From Neckera pumila (lineage: Eukaryota > Streptophyta > Bryopsida > Hypnales > Neckeraceae): a stretch of 64,000 nucleotides of DNA. Location of the stretch: assembly GCA_963969595.1 (NCBI GenBank), contig OZ018410.1:38917413-38981412 (forward strand). The letters run 5' to 3'. Below the pieces are notes generated by a model that saw nothing but the letters and a program-made list of their open reading frames with translations, did no database searches and was not told the origin of the DNA. Each line of letters begins with the position of its first letter. Position 1 is the stretch's first letter. Shown one piece after another: positions 1 to 12,334 of the stretch. Made by a program: the position numbers and the translations under genes.

Positions 1-869
1 TACGAACCTATGAACCTTATAAATTAGAGATGCAAGTTGACATGCCAAGCTATTTCAAGCTTGGCCTGTCAACCTGGAAAAGCGCCTCCGGTGAGTAGTC
101 ATAGTGTATGACTAATTTTTTATACCTGATAAACAAAACTTTAGGGTATTAAAGGGGTTTGTGGACCAACCCTTTAGAGGGCTGATTTTTTTTCTAATGT
201 ATATTTTGAAATAAAATTCATTCAATTACACATTGCTGTTTAATTATTGATTCAAAGCTATTTGAACACTATTAATATTCATTAATTATACATTGCTATT
301 CATGCATTGATATGGTATTGATATGGTATTGGACATTCACTAATTTAGCATTATCTAGTCATTGAATAAAAATCATTTAAAAAAAATATTTAGCTTTAAG
401 AAGGGTTTCATTCAGGGTCATACAATGTGAATCTAATGGAAATTGTTGGGAAACAAGGTGTTCTAAAGTAGCAACCATGATACTACCAACATTGTTGGTA
501 GCTGAGTACACTCAAAACTTGAATGAGTTCACAAAGTAGAAGCCCACTTTTACAAATTTCAATTACTTTATACAACTTTGAGGATAGAAGCTATTTCTAT
601 TAAGGAGTATTATATAAGCTCCTATTTGTGTTTGTGACCACTTTAACTATGCACACTCAAAAAGTAGTGTTGAACTACACATATTGAAGTGCAAAAAAAT
701 CTTGGGTATGCTATTTAGGCGTTAGAAACTGGGATCAATTTTTTCAATTTGAAGGAGGCAACCTGATTGTATGTTACTATGAATTGTAGACATTAAAAAA
801 AAAATGCTAAGGTGAAAGAAGATTAATATCCAAAGAAAACGAATTGTCATGTGTTTAATATGGGCCAAC
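1..869. other. AT-rich intergenic DNA, no gene seen
   Basis: No open frame longer than chance and no splice-supported exon is visible on either strand. The stretch is AT-rich with short homopolymer runs and ends where the first TTAA-bounded repeat begins. Confidence 0.6.
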
Positions 870-1568
870 TTAACCCCTAAAAGACCAAGGTGATTTTCCT
901 ATCAAAAACCATTCAAATCTGTCATTTCTATTGCAAAGAAAAAAGAGTTTAAGAAATTGTTTTTTCTTGCATATCCAAAGTAAGATCTTATACTTGACTA
1001 GTATATGAATATGTAAAAGAAATTTCAAAAACATTGACCTTGTAGATTGCAAGGTATATGCATTTAAAGTGAAGAAAACAAGTTTTTTTGCACCTTGCTT
1101 GAGTAGATTATTTGGCTTTGAATCTTTTTAGTTCAAATTTTTTGCACTATAGATTTTGATTTTCTACTTATTTATGTTAAGTAGTTGAGTCGAGAATCTT
1201 TAAAAAAAATTTAGGATAAAAAGCACTTAATTTTCACTCATTAAAAAATTGTTAAGTAGAGGTGGGTTCACGATTGAAGAAAAAACGAAATTGTTAGTAG
1301 CTTTTTGATGGAATTGAATCACAATAATCCCAACGGCGAGATTGTTTTAGCAAGAAAATCCAACCTTGTCTAACAATTTTCTTTGAAACATTCTAAAAAT
1401 TGCATTGAAAAACAAATTCTACAAGTTATTTTTTCGAGAAGATGCTTAGATTGCCCAAAAAACTAAAATTGTCCATAACTTTCTCATAATTAGTCTAAAT
1501 TCAATCAATAGGAACCTGCCCAGACCCAAATTGTCCCCTGTGGGGACAAATGGTCCTTTAGGGGTTAA
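870..1568. mobile_element. TTAA-bounded inverted-repeat element, copy A
   Basis: TTAA at 870-873 is followed by CCCCTAAAAGACC, and the other end is the mirror image GGTCCTTTAGGGG followed by TTAA at 1565-1568. The element is about 0.7 kb with no coding capacity, so it is a MITE-like non-autonomous copy. Its left half resembles the inverted right half of the copy at 10334-11252, and its right end resembles that copy's left end, so the two belong to one family in opposite orientation. A TTAA target duplication with CCC-starting ends recalls the piggyBac superfamily; that assignment is inference. Confidence 0.6.
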
Positions 1569-2149
1569 GAGGGTTTACAAAAGAGGGATTTCAAAACTAT
1601 CATCTCATAAAAATACAAAAAGTAATTTTGTACCCCCATTTCATTTGTCCAACTAAGTGGGCAAAATTAATTTTGGACCTGGACATGTTGTGCATGTTGT
1701 GCAGATCTCCCACTTAAGGGCCGAGGTGAACCGACCCCCTTACTCGTCTCCTTGAAGTCATTTAGGAGTGTATGTCAAAAAACAGACCCCTATTTTGAGT
1801 TTGATTATTTTTTTCCTCCTAGATAATTTGGGGCCTCTGATTGCAAATATGAATTCAAAATTTGCAAATTTTATTATGTGTGGAAAATAAAAAATTTCAG
1901 CGTTTCCCAGGGGGGCAGTTCACCCCGACCCTCTCAGGCGGGTGACCGTGAGATACCAATTAGTGCGGTTAGGAAAGAATTACTATGGGCCACAGAAGCA
2001 ATGGCTAGTTCTACAGAGCAGAAGACCCAACGACGTTTGTTTAACTTCGCAGCTGAGCTCGTCATCTCCGTCGTCCTCGTCCCTTTGTGCGCTCTGCCAA
2101 TCTTTTCTGTGCACTGCTGCGGTGGTTGCGATCATCAATTGGTGATGAC
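1569..2149. other. Upstream region of the BTB gene
   Basis: Base composition changes from AT-rich repeat to a more GC-balanced stretch after about 1900, as expected on approach to a promoter. Short open frames at 1878-2156 overlap the TATA box and show no domain; I treat them as chance. Confidence 0.4.
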
Positions 2150-2156
2150 TATATAA
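2150..2156 (+). promoter_or_regulatory. TATA box of the BTB gene
   Basis: A TATATAA heptamer in a GC-balanced context lies about 1.7 kb before the BTB start codon. It would place transcription initiation near 2180, so the leader must be spliced. The acceptor TTGTTGCAG at 3840-3848 just before the ATG fits this. Confidence 0.5.
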
Positions 2157-2293
2157 GCTTCACATTGAACGAGGATCTTAGTGAATTACGTTAATTTCTC
2201 ACTCTCTAAGCCTACGAGAACCGTGCGCTCGCTTTGCGAAATGCCGAAGGCGCTCCTCAGTGCTCGCAGCTACTGCTACGGATCGGAGTATAC

Positions 2294-2640
2294 GTAGAGT
2301 TCTGATTAGGCTGCTCTAAGGACACGGACTGCCATGCAAGAAGCATTTTATTATTCTCAGGTATGCATGTATACGCGTATCCTGTGGTTGCTTGTAGTTG
2401 TTGTAATGGAATGTAGATTCGTGATTAGGATGCTCTGATGCTGTAAGGACACAGACTACTACTATATGCTCAAAAGTCATTTTTTCTCAGGTATGTGTGC
2501 GCGCATTGCATGGAGCCGTTGTTACGAAGTTTAGATTTGTGGTTAGGATGCTCATGTTGCTGCAAGGACAGAGGACTGCCATTCTTGAATCATTTTTTCC
2601 CTCTCAAGTATGTGTGCACACATTCGGTACGTGGTGTAGA
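2294..2640 (+). repeat. Three tandem leader units, each with a splice donor
   Basis: Three diverged copies of a roughly 117-130 bp unit start near 2294, 2412 and 2529. Each holds a 'gattaggctgctct...aaggacac' stretch followed by a T-rich run and a donor: CAG/GTATGC at 2360/2361, CAG/GTATGT at 2490/2491 and CAA/GTATGT at 2607/2608. The copies lie in the presumed 5' leader of the BTB gene, so they would offer alternative first-exon ends spliced to 3849. The exon status is inferred. Confidence 0.55.
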
Positions 2641-3861
2641 GCTTCTTGTTGAGGTTTGGTTTTTGTTTGTGTTTGTGATAGTGAAGTTGACGACATTGTA
2701 GGAGTTCATTAAGGAAATGAGAGTATTTTAACTTGTGTCGCGATGTTTGGTGTTTGATGTTTGATTTTGGGGCCAACAAAGCTTCAGCTAGGAGCTATTG
2801 TACTTTAGTTCAGTATATATAAATTACTCCACTGGTGCTTCCTCACATGGTTCTTTGCATAGAACACATTGTTTCGTAATTTCCAAGTTTGCATTGCTCG
2901 AGCGGGGAGTCTCTGTATGCTAATATTTGCAGTACCTAGGGTTTGGAAGCTTCAAACACATTCAACAGACTGTCATTTGCTTTTTTGGAATTGAAGTGTG
3001 AAAGTAGACCACTGTGTTTGTGATACTATGTGTGATTCGTCAATTTCTGTTTGAAAAGGAGTTGTCTGATGTGATGTAATCTTCACATTTGCGTTTGTTG
3101 TTCTTCCAAGTCTGAGCTAAAAGCGAGAAGAAGGATACTGTATTTGCAGGAAACTTGGACTTGATTACGCGAAGTGAGGTTTTATCCTCGTGCAAGTAGT
3201 AACAATTCCTGTTGTGCATTGAGGTCAGCATCATTTCAGTTCTCAAGGTTCAATTCAGTTTGCAACTTTCTTCAAGTAAGTTTACAACTCTATTCATTGA
3301 CTAAGCATGCTGAAAATTCAAGTTGATAGGCTATTGCATGAACATGAAGGATGTCAGGAAGAGAATACTAGTTGTGTCACTTTCCGCATTTCAGCATGTG
3401 TGATTTTAGAAGTGATTTCTGGGAGATCAGCAAATAGTTGTAGAGTGTCTTTGGGTACAAAATTCAAAGTTGTTGAGCCAAACTTAATTAGTGCTAATGA
3501 AATTTTCGATACTAAGAATTTCCTGTTCAATCATTTAAAGTGGGAGGTTGTTGACCATTGTAAGAGATAGTATACAAGTCCATTTCAAGGATCAAGGACC
3601 ATGAACATTCAGAAAAATCACGCTGGCACAACTTGTTAATTATAAGCCAACAAAGTCTATGAAAAGGTGAAATCCCGGGTGAAATGCTCATATATGCAAA
3701 AGGATTAATTCAATATCGGTGTTTTCTATCCTCTCCTAGCCTGCACAGTACATAACTAGAGAGTCATGTTTTAATTTACTGGAGAAGACTATGGTTTGCA
3801 ACTTCTCCAGGGGTTTTAAACTCATGTATCCAATTCTTGTTGTTGCAGGATATAGTGAGGC

Positions 3862-4602
3862 ATGGCTTTCTCAAACATTGACATCCAAAAGTTCTTGACA
3901 GGCAAGTCTGACGCATCGATAGAAGCCATTGAGAAGAAATGCTCTGATTCTGTGCTCTTGGACATGCTGGCAGAAGGTCTGTATGCAGACATCACCTTCG
4001 AAGCAAAAGGGGGCACAGTCAAAGCACACCGGAGTGTGTTGGCCACGGTGTCAGTTGTATTTCGAGAAATGTTCCAAAATGAGATGAAGAAGCTGCAGCT
4101 CTCCTCCATTGTGAGCTTGCCTGGGTTGCCTGACATAGCTATTGAGAGTGTGCAACTGTTTTTGGTTTTGCTTTACATCACAAATGAAAAAACAAAAGCT
4201 ATGCCAGAGTTCAACGCTGCTGTAGACGAGCATTTCATTGCCTTGTTTGATGCTACTCACAAGTTCCAGGTGGAGGGTAGACTGAATGCGGTTCTAGACG
4301 CTGGTCTACTGAGGCATTTGACCCCGGCTAATTGTTGGGAGTATTACCACAAATGCGAGGATTTAGCGTTGGTATCTGAATATGATTTTTCTGAGGCTTG
4401 CTTGTCGTATGTTATGAAGAACTGCGAGAAAGTTGTGAAATCGCCAACTACTGTACTGGAGATGCAACGCCATCCCAGAGTGGTGCAGCACTGCATAGCT
4501 GAGGCGATGTCCCAGAAAGGTTTACGTCGTGAAAATCGTCGGCAGAAAACAACACCAAAGCGCTATAAGCAGAATGCACAGACACAAGACCACTCAATTT
4601 GA
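3862..4602 (+). CDS. BTB/POZ domain protein
   Basis: The gene encodes a 246-residue protein from one coding exon. Residues about 35-150 form a BTB/POZ fold, with the hallmark 'LYADITFEA...VKAHRSVLA' strand-helix start, a hydrophobic FREMF helix and a later 'ATHKFQVEGRL' helix. The rest (150-225) is helical and BACK-like, and the tail is basic and Lys/Arg/Gln-rich. BTB proteins of this size usually act as CUL3 ubiquitin-ligase substrate adaptors or dimerisation modules; no MATH, NPH3 or ankyrin partner domain is present, so the substrate is unknown. The start is the first ATG after the acceptor at 3848; an intron in the 5' leader is inferred. TGA at 4600 ends the frame. The antisense frame at 3822-4136 is a shadow. 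Confidence 0.85.
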   Translation: MAFSNIDIQKFLTGKSDASIEAIEKKCSDSVLLDMLAEGLYADITFEAKGGTVKAHRSVLATVSVVFREMFQNEMKKLQLSSIVSLPGLPDIAIESVQLFLVLLYITNEKTKAMPEFNAAVDEHFIALFDATHKFQVEGRLNAVLDAGLLRHLTPANCWEYYHKCEDLALVSEYDFSEACLSYVMKNCEKVVKSPTTVLEMQRHPRVVQHCIAEAMSQKGLRRENRRQKTTPKRYKQNAQTQDHSI

Positions 4603-5014
4603 GCTGGTATTTGAATCATCCACTTGAGAATGGCTGCCTAACTTTCTGCAGTTAGTTTATTAAACTTTTTAACACCTTGAAAAGCAAAGGATTAGGTACT
4701 GGAAGCTACATACAAAGCTGAAAACTATTCCATAAACTTGTTTAAGCCTGGTTATACTCTATGTACGGTATATTGAGCGCATGGAACATCAACAGTCTAG
4801 CTTACAGCTTGCCACACTGCAGTTTGTCATGCAAATTAGTAGACCAGGGTACACTGTAATGCGCATATATACAGTAGATGGGAGCACGTACAACAACTAG
4901 AATTTTTAACTTTGAACCTTCTATTATACTGATTGTGTGGCTTCATTGTATCATGCGGGCATTTTCCGCTTTTGTATCCCTCTACTAACACACAATTTGT
5001 TGTAATACGGTGTG
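4603..5014. other. 3' flank of the BTB gene
   Basis: This should hold the 3' UTR and terminator region. No canonical AATAAA is obvious; T-rich tracts near 4670 and 4900 are candidates for the poly(A) region. No further gene is seen. Confidence 0.4.
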
Positions 5015-5271
5015 TTGCAAAATGAATTTACATAGGGTTATGGAGAATTTCGTTAAATTGGGAGAATTTTGTTAAAATGGCAGTATTCCGTGTGCCATTT
5101 TGGCTGAGTGCCGTTTTGACCATCTAGGATGGGTATAGATTTCAGAACGGGTGGTTTGAATCGTCTAAGACAAGTATAGATTTCAGAATGGGCGATTTGA
5201 ATTGTAAATACCAAAGTTTTGGAATGGCGCCATTTTGGTGAAATTTGCCATGGTTATATAACATTTTGCAA
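5015..5271. mobile_element. Possible small MITE with TTGCAAAATG ends
   Basis: TTGCAAAATG at 5015 is matched by CATTTTGCAA at 5262-5271, and the similarity continues inward imperfectly for about 12 bases. The element is 257 bp and non-coding. A diverged relative with the same 'aatggcgccatttt' core lies near 58190-58400. I see no clear target duplication. Confidence 0.35.
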
Positions 5272-5539
5272 GGGAGGATTGTTTTTATCATTGATATTTG
5301 TGATGATTCTTCAACATGGATACCACTCATTTACACATATAACAATAAAAAATATTCCTCCCTTGTAGAAAGTTATTACCATACATCAATTCCCTCTATA
5401 ACACGCACTAATAGGACAAATCCTTGTAGCTATCAAATGGACTTTGAGGATGTATAAATATATAAATGTATAAGAACTACACTTAATTTGTTGAGGAATA
5501 GAACAAGCAAAAGTTGTAATATTGGAAATCAGAGCTTTG

Positions 5540-8289
5540 CACTACAAGAAAATAGGCACTTTCGCGACTTCAACCTTGTAACTTCATGTCCGGTTTCACT
5601 TGAACGTGACAGCGGACTCTGTAATTGCACCACTTGTAGAATCAAAGCCCGCCCCTAATCATTTCGGAGTTGAGGCTGTGACAGGCGGATGAACAGTTGA
5701 CAAAGTCTGGCTGCAAGGCCGACGTTCTCATTGACTACCTCGTCGATCTGCTGGCGGGAAAAAAAAGATATCTGACATGGACGGGAAAGTCATTTTCAAG
5801 TCATACTATTGTCATCAATATTTTGGTCTTCACTACTTCTCGACTTCAAAATGACTACGGCACGACTAGCGAGTAGCTCCAGAGTATTTTTTTGTATTTT
5901 TTGGGCCAGACCTCTGCCCGAACTGAGGCGGGCAAGTTAGCGTTGGGATTTCAGGGACAAGGAAGAAAAATACATGACATTAGAATGTGACTCAACACAC
6001 AGGAGTGCATAGCGATTGCTGAATCACTTGGGGTCGTTTCAAGGTTATAGAATGACTACCCCGATTGAAAAAAAATATGGACATTAATTTGAATGCAAAA
6101 GATATTTCCGCTGTGTGAGACGCCTCTTACGTCGCAGCTACGCCACCACCACCCTTGTCATTGGAGAATGACTTTGCTATGATTGCAGAGGGACTTTTCT
6201 AGGACTCATGGACTACTACGTGGTCACTTTTCTAATTTGGAGGCTCTTTTATTATAACAATCACAGTCTAATATCCTTCTTGAGCTAATAGAAGTGCCTA
6301 TCTCTTTTTATATTGGCAAGGCTTGAAATTATAGTTCCTTCTTTTGTATAACTAATTACAAGTACAAGACATAGAACTTCAATACAAACAACCAGTCTTC
6401 AATGCAATACCATTGCAAAATAGTTAGGTTGGGCAGTGACTTTCTTCAAGCATGATCCACTGCAGAAACGGCCATTTTGGCTCAACAATTGTTCAAACGT
6501 GGTTTTGACTCCAATGCATGTCCCAACTACCTCTACACCGTTACTAGCAAATGATTGCCAATTAACTACTTATAATAATCTAGAAGTGATAGGCCAGTGA
6601 TTGCCTCCTATCTTTAGTTCCAAATGTAGAACTATTGGGTCTTCCTATCAGGATCACGTTCATCATGCATTTTTTGACTACTGCTAACTTTTTGCACCCA
6701 TTTAGGGCACCCCGGGCATCTATAGCAACACCTATAAAAAACAATTTCTATAATGATGCCCTAGTAATCTTCCTATGCTAATAGGTTTTCCTTTGCTGAC
6801 AATTTGATGGTGCCCATCACTCCTCCATAGTTCAAACCCTTGACACAATAATACCACTAATTGCAAGCAACCCTAGGAACAAAGAGGATAGGACTCACAG
6901 GCCTTATGGTACTCTCAAGAAACTCTCTAAACGCTACTTCGTAGACCACACTCTAGTGACTTCAATATGACTTCATCATAGTCATTTAAAAATTGCGGTA
7001 AAGGACTAAACTATAGAAACGCCTCATAAATGACTAAGAAATGACTTTTGCACTATCGGCAATTGGATACTCAACTTGGCATCCCTTTAGACTATAGATT
7101 TGACAATTATGAAAGATTGTAGAAATTTTGTGCAATCATCATCACACTTATCTTGCATGAAGTGAGGAGAACTAGAACAACAATATACGTACTTGTACTG
7201 GGGAAGTATAGGTGACCTTGTGCTCTTCATGTGTCAATCTTTTCCAATCCATTTTGCAAATTTATCTATAACTTTTGATTTGAGGCACAAAATGTAAAAT
7301 GGATTTTTGAAGATGAAAGTGAAATTGATTTCCTAAATTTTATTAGTTCAAAATTTTTTGAAAAAAATTAATCTACTATGCTACAATGAGGTTTGAAATA
7401 TTACTTGTAACACAATTCCTGCATTTTACATATCCCACATGGTTTGTCTTGCCTATGACTACCCCACTTCTATAAAAGGCTTATCATTTCATCTCTTTAT
7501 ATTCATACAATAAGCGGATTTGGAAGCCATAAGTCAAATATGATGTATGGCTAGTGTATGGTGTATTATATAATGTATATAGCATATTGTATAATGTATA
7601 TGGCATATTATGTATTGTGTTTGGTGTATGGTATATTGCCGTGGAACTTTGAATGTATGACTACTCTTTGTCTACTTGTCATTATATTTCTTTCTGTGAA
7701 CAACTAATGTATCACCGCAAATAAAAAATGACAGGAAAAAATGACTTTCCGTGTCTTTGGAGAATACCCTAAACCTTAAATCATGGTCACTTTAGAACGA
7801 CTACAAGCGTCATTAAAAACTGACTAGGCAATCTTGAAAGTATACCCTACAAATGATTGCAAAATAATTGGACATGTGTCAAAGCATCACTCGTTTGTTG
7901 AAGATAAAAGTGCAATAATAATTGAATAATGACTGGACACATGTCAACCTTGCATTGGTTGACACAACTCCTTCACGACTGCAAAATGACTGCAACATGA
8001 CTTACGCAGAGGTCCACGTCAGCAATGGTAGACTAAATTTTTCAAAAAATGGGCACCTACCCAATCTTTTCAAAAAAATTTGTCCTTAAATCTGAATGCC
8101 ACGTAGATATTCTCATCCTTTCTTCATCCAAATCCATATTTGTTGGTAATAATAGGATTGCAGTTATAGATTTCGTGACTTGTCCACTATGACTTATGGC
8201 CCTGCAGTCATGCCGGAGTCATATTTGTCCGCTATGACTGCGTAGAAGTCATAGATTGAAGTCACATGTATCCCTTTTTTCTTATAGTG
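5540..8289. mobile_element. CACTA (En/Spm-type) non-autonomous transposon
   Basis: The left end is CACTACAAGAAAATAGG and the right end is TTTTTTCTTATAGTG, a near-perfect CACTA terminal inverted repeat. A 3-bp target duplication, TTG, flanks it at 5537-5539 and 8290-8292, as expected for this superfamily. Both subterminal zones are dense in TGACT/AGTCA motifs, like the transposase-binding repeats of En/Spm. No transposase frame is present in 2,750 bp, so it depends on a helper elsewhere. The interior from about 7240 to 7720, including the TATATG-rich tract, matches the inverted complement of 39440-39870 in the second CACTA relative. Confidence 0.85.
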
Positions 8290-8292
8290 TTG

Positions 8293-10333
8293 TTGGAAGT
8301 AGGTAGCATTGTAGGGGCTTGAGATATACTTGCACAAGTTTGGCATTGGGAGTGGTGTTCGCAAAGTGATCATGGACTACAATTACCTAAATTATATTAT
8401 CAAATTTTTAACATCTAGAATTCTAAATCATTATTGCAAATTGCATGCTAATGACATGAGAACTAAAGTAGCCGACCCATTTTCAACCACCCCTTGATTT
8501 CTAACCTATAGGCTGTTCTCTTTTTAATGATAGATTGTTCAGTTGAAGCATAGTTCGAGGAGTATTGTAGTGCATTATGATTGGCTACAAAGTTTTTAAT
8601 ATTGCAACCAACCCTTGGTCACCTTTACAATCAGCCTATGGTAAAAAATAGAAGGGTCTATATCACCATTAGAGGTCAAAGAGAATCTTCTACTAAAAAA
8701 TTCATAATACTTATATCTTTTTTCATAAAATTTTGGAAAATATACAGTCCTTCCAAACTCTATTTTTGTACATAGAAAAAATTCTGCACTTAAAAAACCT
8801 ACGCTTCAAATATGCATAATTGCTTAAGCCTTAAAAGACCAAGCTGCGTTTTTTGGCAACATAGCAACTTGGTCAGCTCACTACAAATGGGTATTTTTTT
8901 TTTCTTTAAAAATTTTACACAACATGTGCACAAGGAGTAGCTTTAAGGCCCAACAATTTTCATAACTTTTGACTACATACTTAAAAAGTTAATGCATGAT
9001 ATGTAATTTTCATTGGTCGGCGGGCCCAAAAAGCTTCTTTAAAAATTATTTAAAAAAAAAAATTTGAAATTGGTCCTTTGGATTTATGTAGAAGCGTGAA
9101 GCTTTGAATCATTCAATTTGGATCTATGAGTCAAAAGTTATGAGGAGTTTTAGTTTGTGGGTAGGTATGGTCTTGAAAGACTCCATACCTACCATTGACA
9201 AGAATCTTCTAGCTTTATACCTATAAAGAAGAAACAATTTTAATTAGAACATGATTGACCAAAATAAACTTTGACCTATAACTTTTGCATATGGTATCCA
9301 AATGTTGTGATCTTTGATGTGTTGGAACCTCCTTATCCTTGCCAACAAGAAACTATGACCAATCTAATAATAGTAATTATGTGCAATAGCAAAAAGTGGC
9401 ATTTTGGGAGGTGCCCACTATAGGTTTTTTTCATTTTTTAGGAAGTGCCAAAGGAGCAATATAAAATGTTATAGTGGTGCTCTAAACTTCAACATTCATC
9501 TACATATCAAATAGAAAACATCATATTAGCACATATCACATAATCCTAATTTTTTTTCCATCCACAGTTTGATGATTTTATCCAACCTTTTTCTTAATTT
9601 GAAGTTTTTTGGCAAAAATCTTTACAGTTGGATTTCATTTTCTAGCCAAATTATTTTTTTTGGTGCAATGTGGTACTAAAAAGCCAAAACCAAAAAGCAT
9701 TAGTGCCCACCTTATCCCATATCCACTGAACCTTGAAATTGCAAAGGAAGTGGAAGCCACTGTGTGAGAAAGCGGTGCTGTACCCTGGCAACCATAAAAG
9801 GCATCCCTTATATTGGTACCTATAACATTTAGTAGCAAAGTTGCTGACTGCTCTCCTCCAATAGAATGGTGTGGTATATTCTACTTGCATCAATAAATAC
9901 AAGGCCATGTGTCAAAATTTGTCAAAGTGAAAGAAAGAAAGAAATTGAGGCAAATAATGAGGGTCATTAACATAATACTTATATTTTAGTGCATTTGATA
10001 CACGAAGTAAATTAGCTTAGTGCATGGGTTATTTAGACAACGGCCTTGTATGTTCCCATTATATGAATGATAGAATGAATAAGTTAATGTTAGCCTGACT
10101 CAGATAGGAACAACTCCCAAAAAAAGAACTGACAATGAGCTTAATTCCCTTGAAATTGGTTGGAATTGGAATTTACATACTAAATTCTATATTGTTGAAA
10201 AAAAAAAGTGAATTCAATGGATGGATGGCAGCTGAAGAGAGCAGAGGGCAAGCTCTTTTCATGCTACTGAATGTTATGCCATCTCAAAACTTCACACAAG
10301 CTAGTTTTAAACCAATATGGTACTTGTGCCATA
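8293..10333. other. Repeat-derived intergenic DNA
   Basis: No gene is visible. TTAAGCCTTAAAAGACC at 8824 looks like a diverged left end of the TTAA-bounded family, but I cannot find its partner. Positions about 9020-9260 resemble 41495-41690. A short hairpin (GGTAGGTATGG at 9160-9170 against CCATACCTACC at 9183-9193) lies within. The 85-residue antisense frame near 9651-9908 shows no domain. Confidence 0.5.
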
Positions 10334-11252
10334 TTAATCCCTAAAGGACTATTGTCCCTTCGAGGGACAAATGGGATTTCAGGCAGGTATCTATGGGCTG
10401 TATTTTTGTCATGATTTTTTGAAACTTATTTCAAAGATAGAAAAACTGCTAAGCTTCATAGGAATATAATTAATTTTTTAATCGGTGCCCGGAAAAAAAA
10501 AGTTATGCCCAAATAAGCTCGAAACAGGGGACGTAGGGCAACCAAAAAAATTTTGCAATTTATTTTTTTAATTTTTTTCTTATAGATTATATTTTTGTCT
10601 ATCTGAAAAGCTTTTATTCATTTCATTTGGATTTGTTATGAGAATGTTACGGACAATCTTGTTTTTTGGGCACTTAGAGCATCTTCTTGAAAAAAAACCC
10701 TTATAGGATTCATTTCTGAATGCACTTTTTACAATTTCTCAAAAAAAAAAGTTGCACAAGGTCTAATTGTTTTTCTAGAATAATCTCACCATTGAGATTG
10801 GTGTTTTTGAATTTTATATAAAAGATATTAATATTTTAGATTTTCCTTCTATCTTGTACCTACTTCTATTTAACAATTTTCTTAATAATGAAAATTAAGT
10901 TTTTTTGGATTTCTTTTTTTTTCCTAGACTCTCACCTCAATTCTCTACTATAAAGATTAAAATCTCAAAATTCTGTAGTGCAAAAAATTAAAGTTAAAAA
11001 TATTCAAAGTCATAAAATCTAGTCCCGCAATGTGCTGAAAAACTTGTTTTTTTCACTTTAAACGATGATATCTTGCAATCTATGCTGTCAAAAATTCTGA
11101 AATTTTTTCCACATATTATCATATTAGTTAGGTATAAGATCCTATGGTTAGATGTAAAACAAAACACTTTTCAATTTTTTTACTCTTTGCTATAGAAATG
11201 GCAGTTTTGAATGTTTTTTGGCAAAAAAAGGCCTCGGTCCTTTAGGGGTTAA
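10334..11252. mobile_element. TTAA-bounded inverted-repeat element, copy B
   Basis: TTAA at 10334-10337 is followed by TCCCTAAAGGACT. The right end is GGTCCTTTAGGGG followed by TTAA at 11249-11252. It is about 0.92 kb and non-coding. Relative to copy A (870-1568) it is inverted, with clear similarity over both end regions. Its right third also matches 41940-42233. Confidence 0.6.
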
Positions 11253-12334
11253 TATTGTATTTTGTTTATGCGCCACTTACACTAATAATGAAATTCCGTA
11301 TTACCCAAAAAATTATCCAACTAATTAATTTGAAAAAAATTTAAGTTTTTACTAGTGATGAAGATTTTTATGAAGAGATTGAAACACTGGGCATTTGCGA
11401 GCTCAAAAGGTTACAAATATCCATAGTATGCAAAGAAGGAACCTCTATAAACAAAAATTGGTTAAAACATTAGGAAAAATTTTAACACTCTAAAAGGCGC
11501 AAGTTCTTTGCCCGCTTGATGCAATTATGGAAAAAAATCAAAATCAAAAATTATCATTAAATTTTTTTTTTTTTAAATTTTTAAATTGAGCATTGATGAG
11601 GCACTAGTAGTGCCATGTCAGATTTTTATTTTTTTAATATTTCTTTTCCAAAAAAAATATTTTTTTATTCATTCTGAAATTGCACCAAAGGGGGCCTGTA
11701 AATCAATTTTTTAGCGGCCTTCTGGAGAGCTGAAACCTTTCCTAATGAATAAAAATTTATAGCATTTAAAAAATCAATTAGTGTCATTAACTTTAAACTG
11801 AATTATTTGTGTAGCATTGTAGCCTTTGTCTCGGTTGATTCCCATTCTATTCATTTGTGCTTTGATCAATATCGGCAATGTCTTTCTGCTACAGTTTATT
11901 TGCAATCCATGTTTCAATTTCATCAAATTCGTCATAGAGAAAGTGTGATTTTTAGAAAGTCAAGCATTGGTTTGGATGGAAGAGAAGGTATGTGGTCAAA
12001 GAAGCCCCTAGAACCTCTTTGGACATTGTCCAGAACTGGAATGTTAGAATTCTAAGGAGTTAAATAAAATTTAGAGTTCTTGAAGATTTATCTTCTTTTA
12101 GATCAATGGCCCTATCATTGCACAAAATACCTAGATTGCAAATCTTAGTGGTGATAGGTTAGTCAATTTTAGTAGACAATCCCATTTTCATTCAAATATC
12201 AATGGCAATGGCCATTCAACCACATCATGCTTACATCACTTACATATTCTATACTTACAAGTGCATTTTTTATTTCTACAGTAATCCTGAAAGTCATCTA
12301 TTGGCCACTTTTTGGATTTTGTGTCCTTTCAGAA
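11253..12334. other. AT-rich intergenic DNA
   Basis: Long A and T runs, no promoter-like composition change and no exon-like open frame. The 82-residue frame at 11807-12055 has no recognisable domain and lies in AT-rich DNA. Confidence 0.5.
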
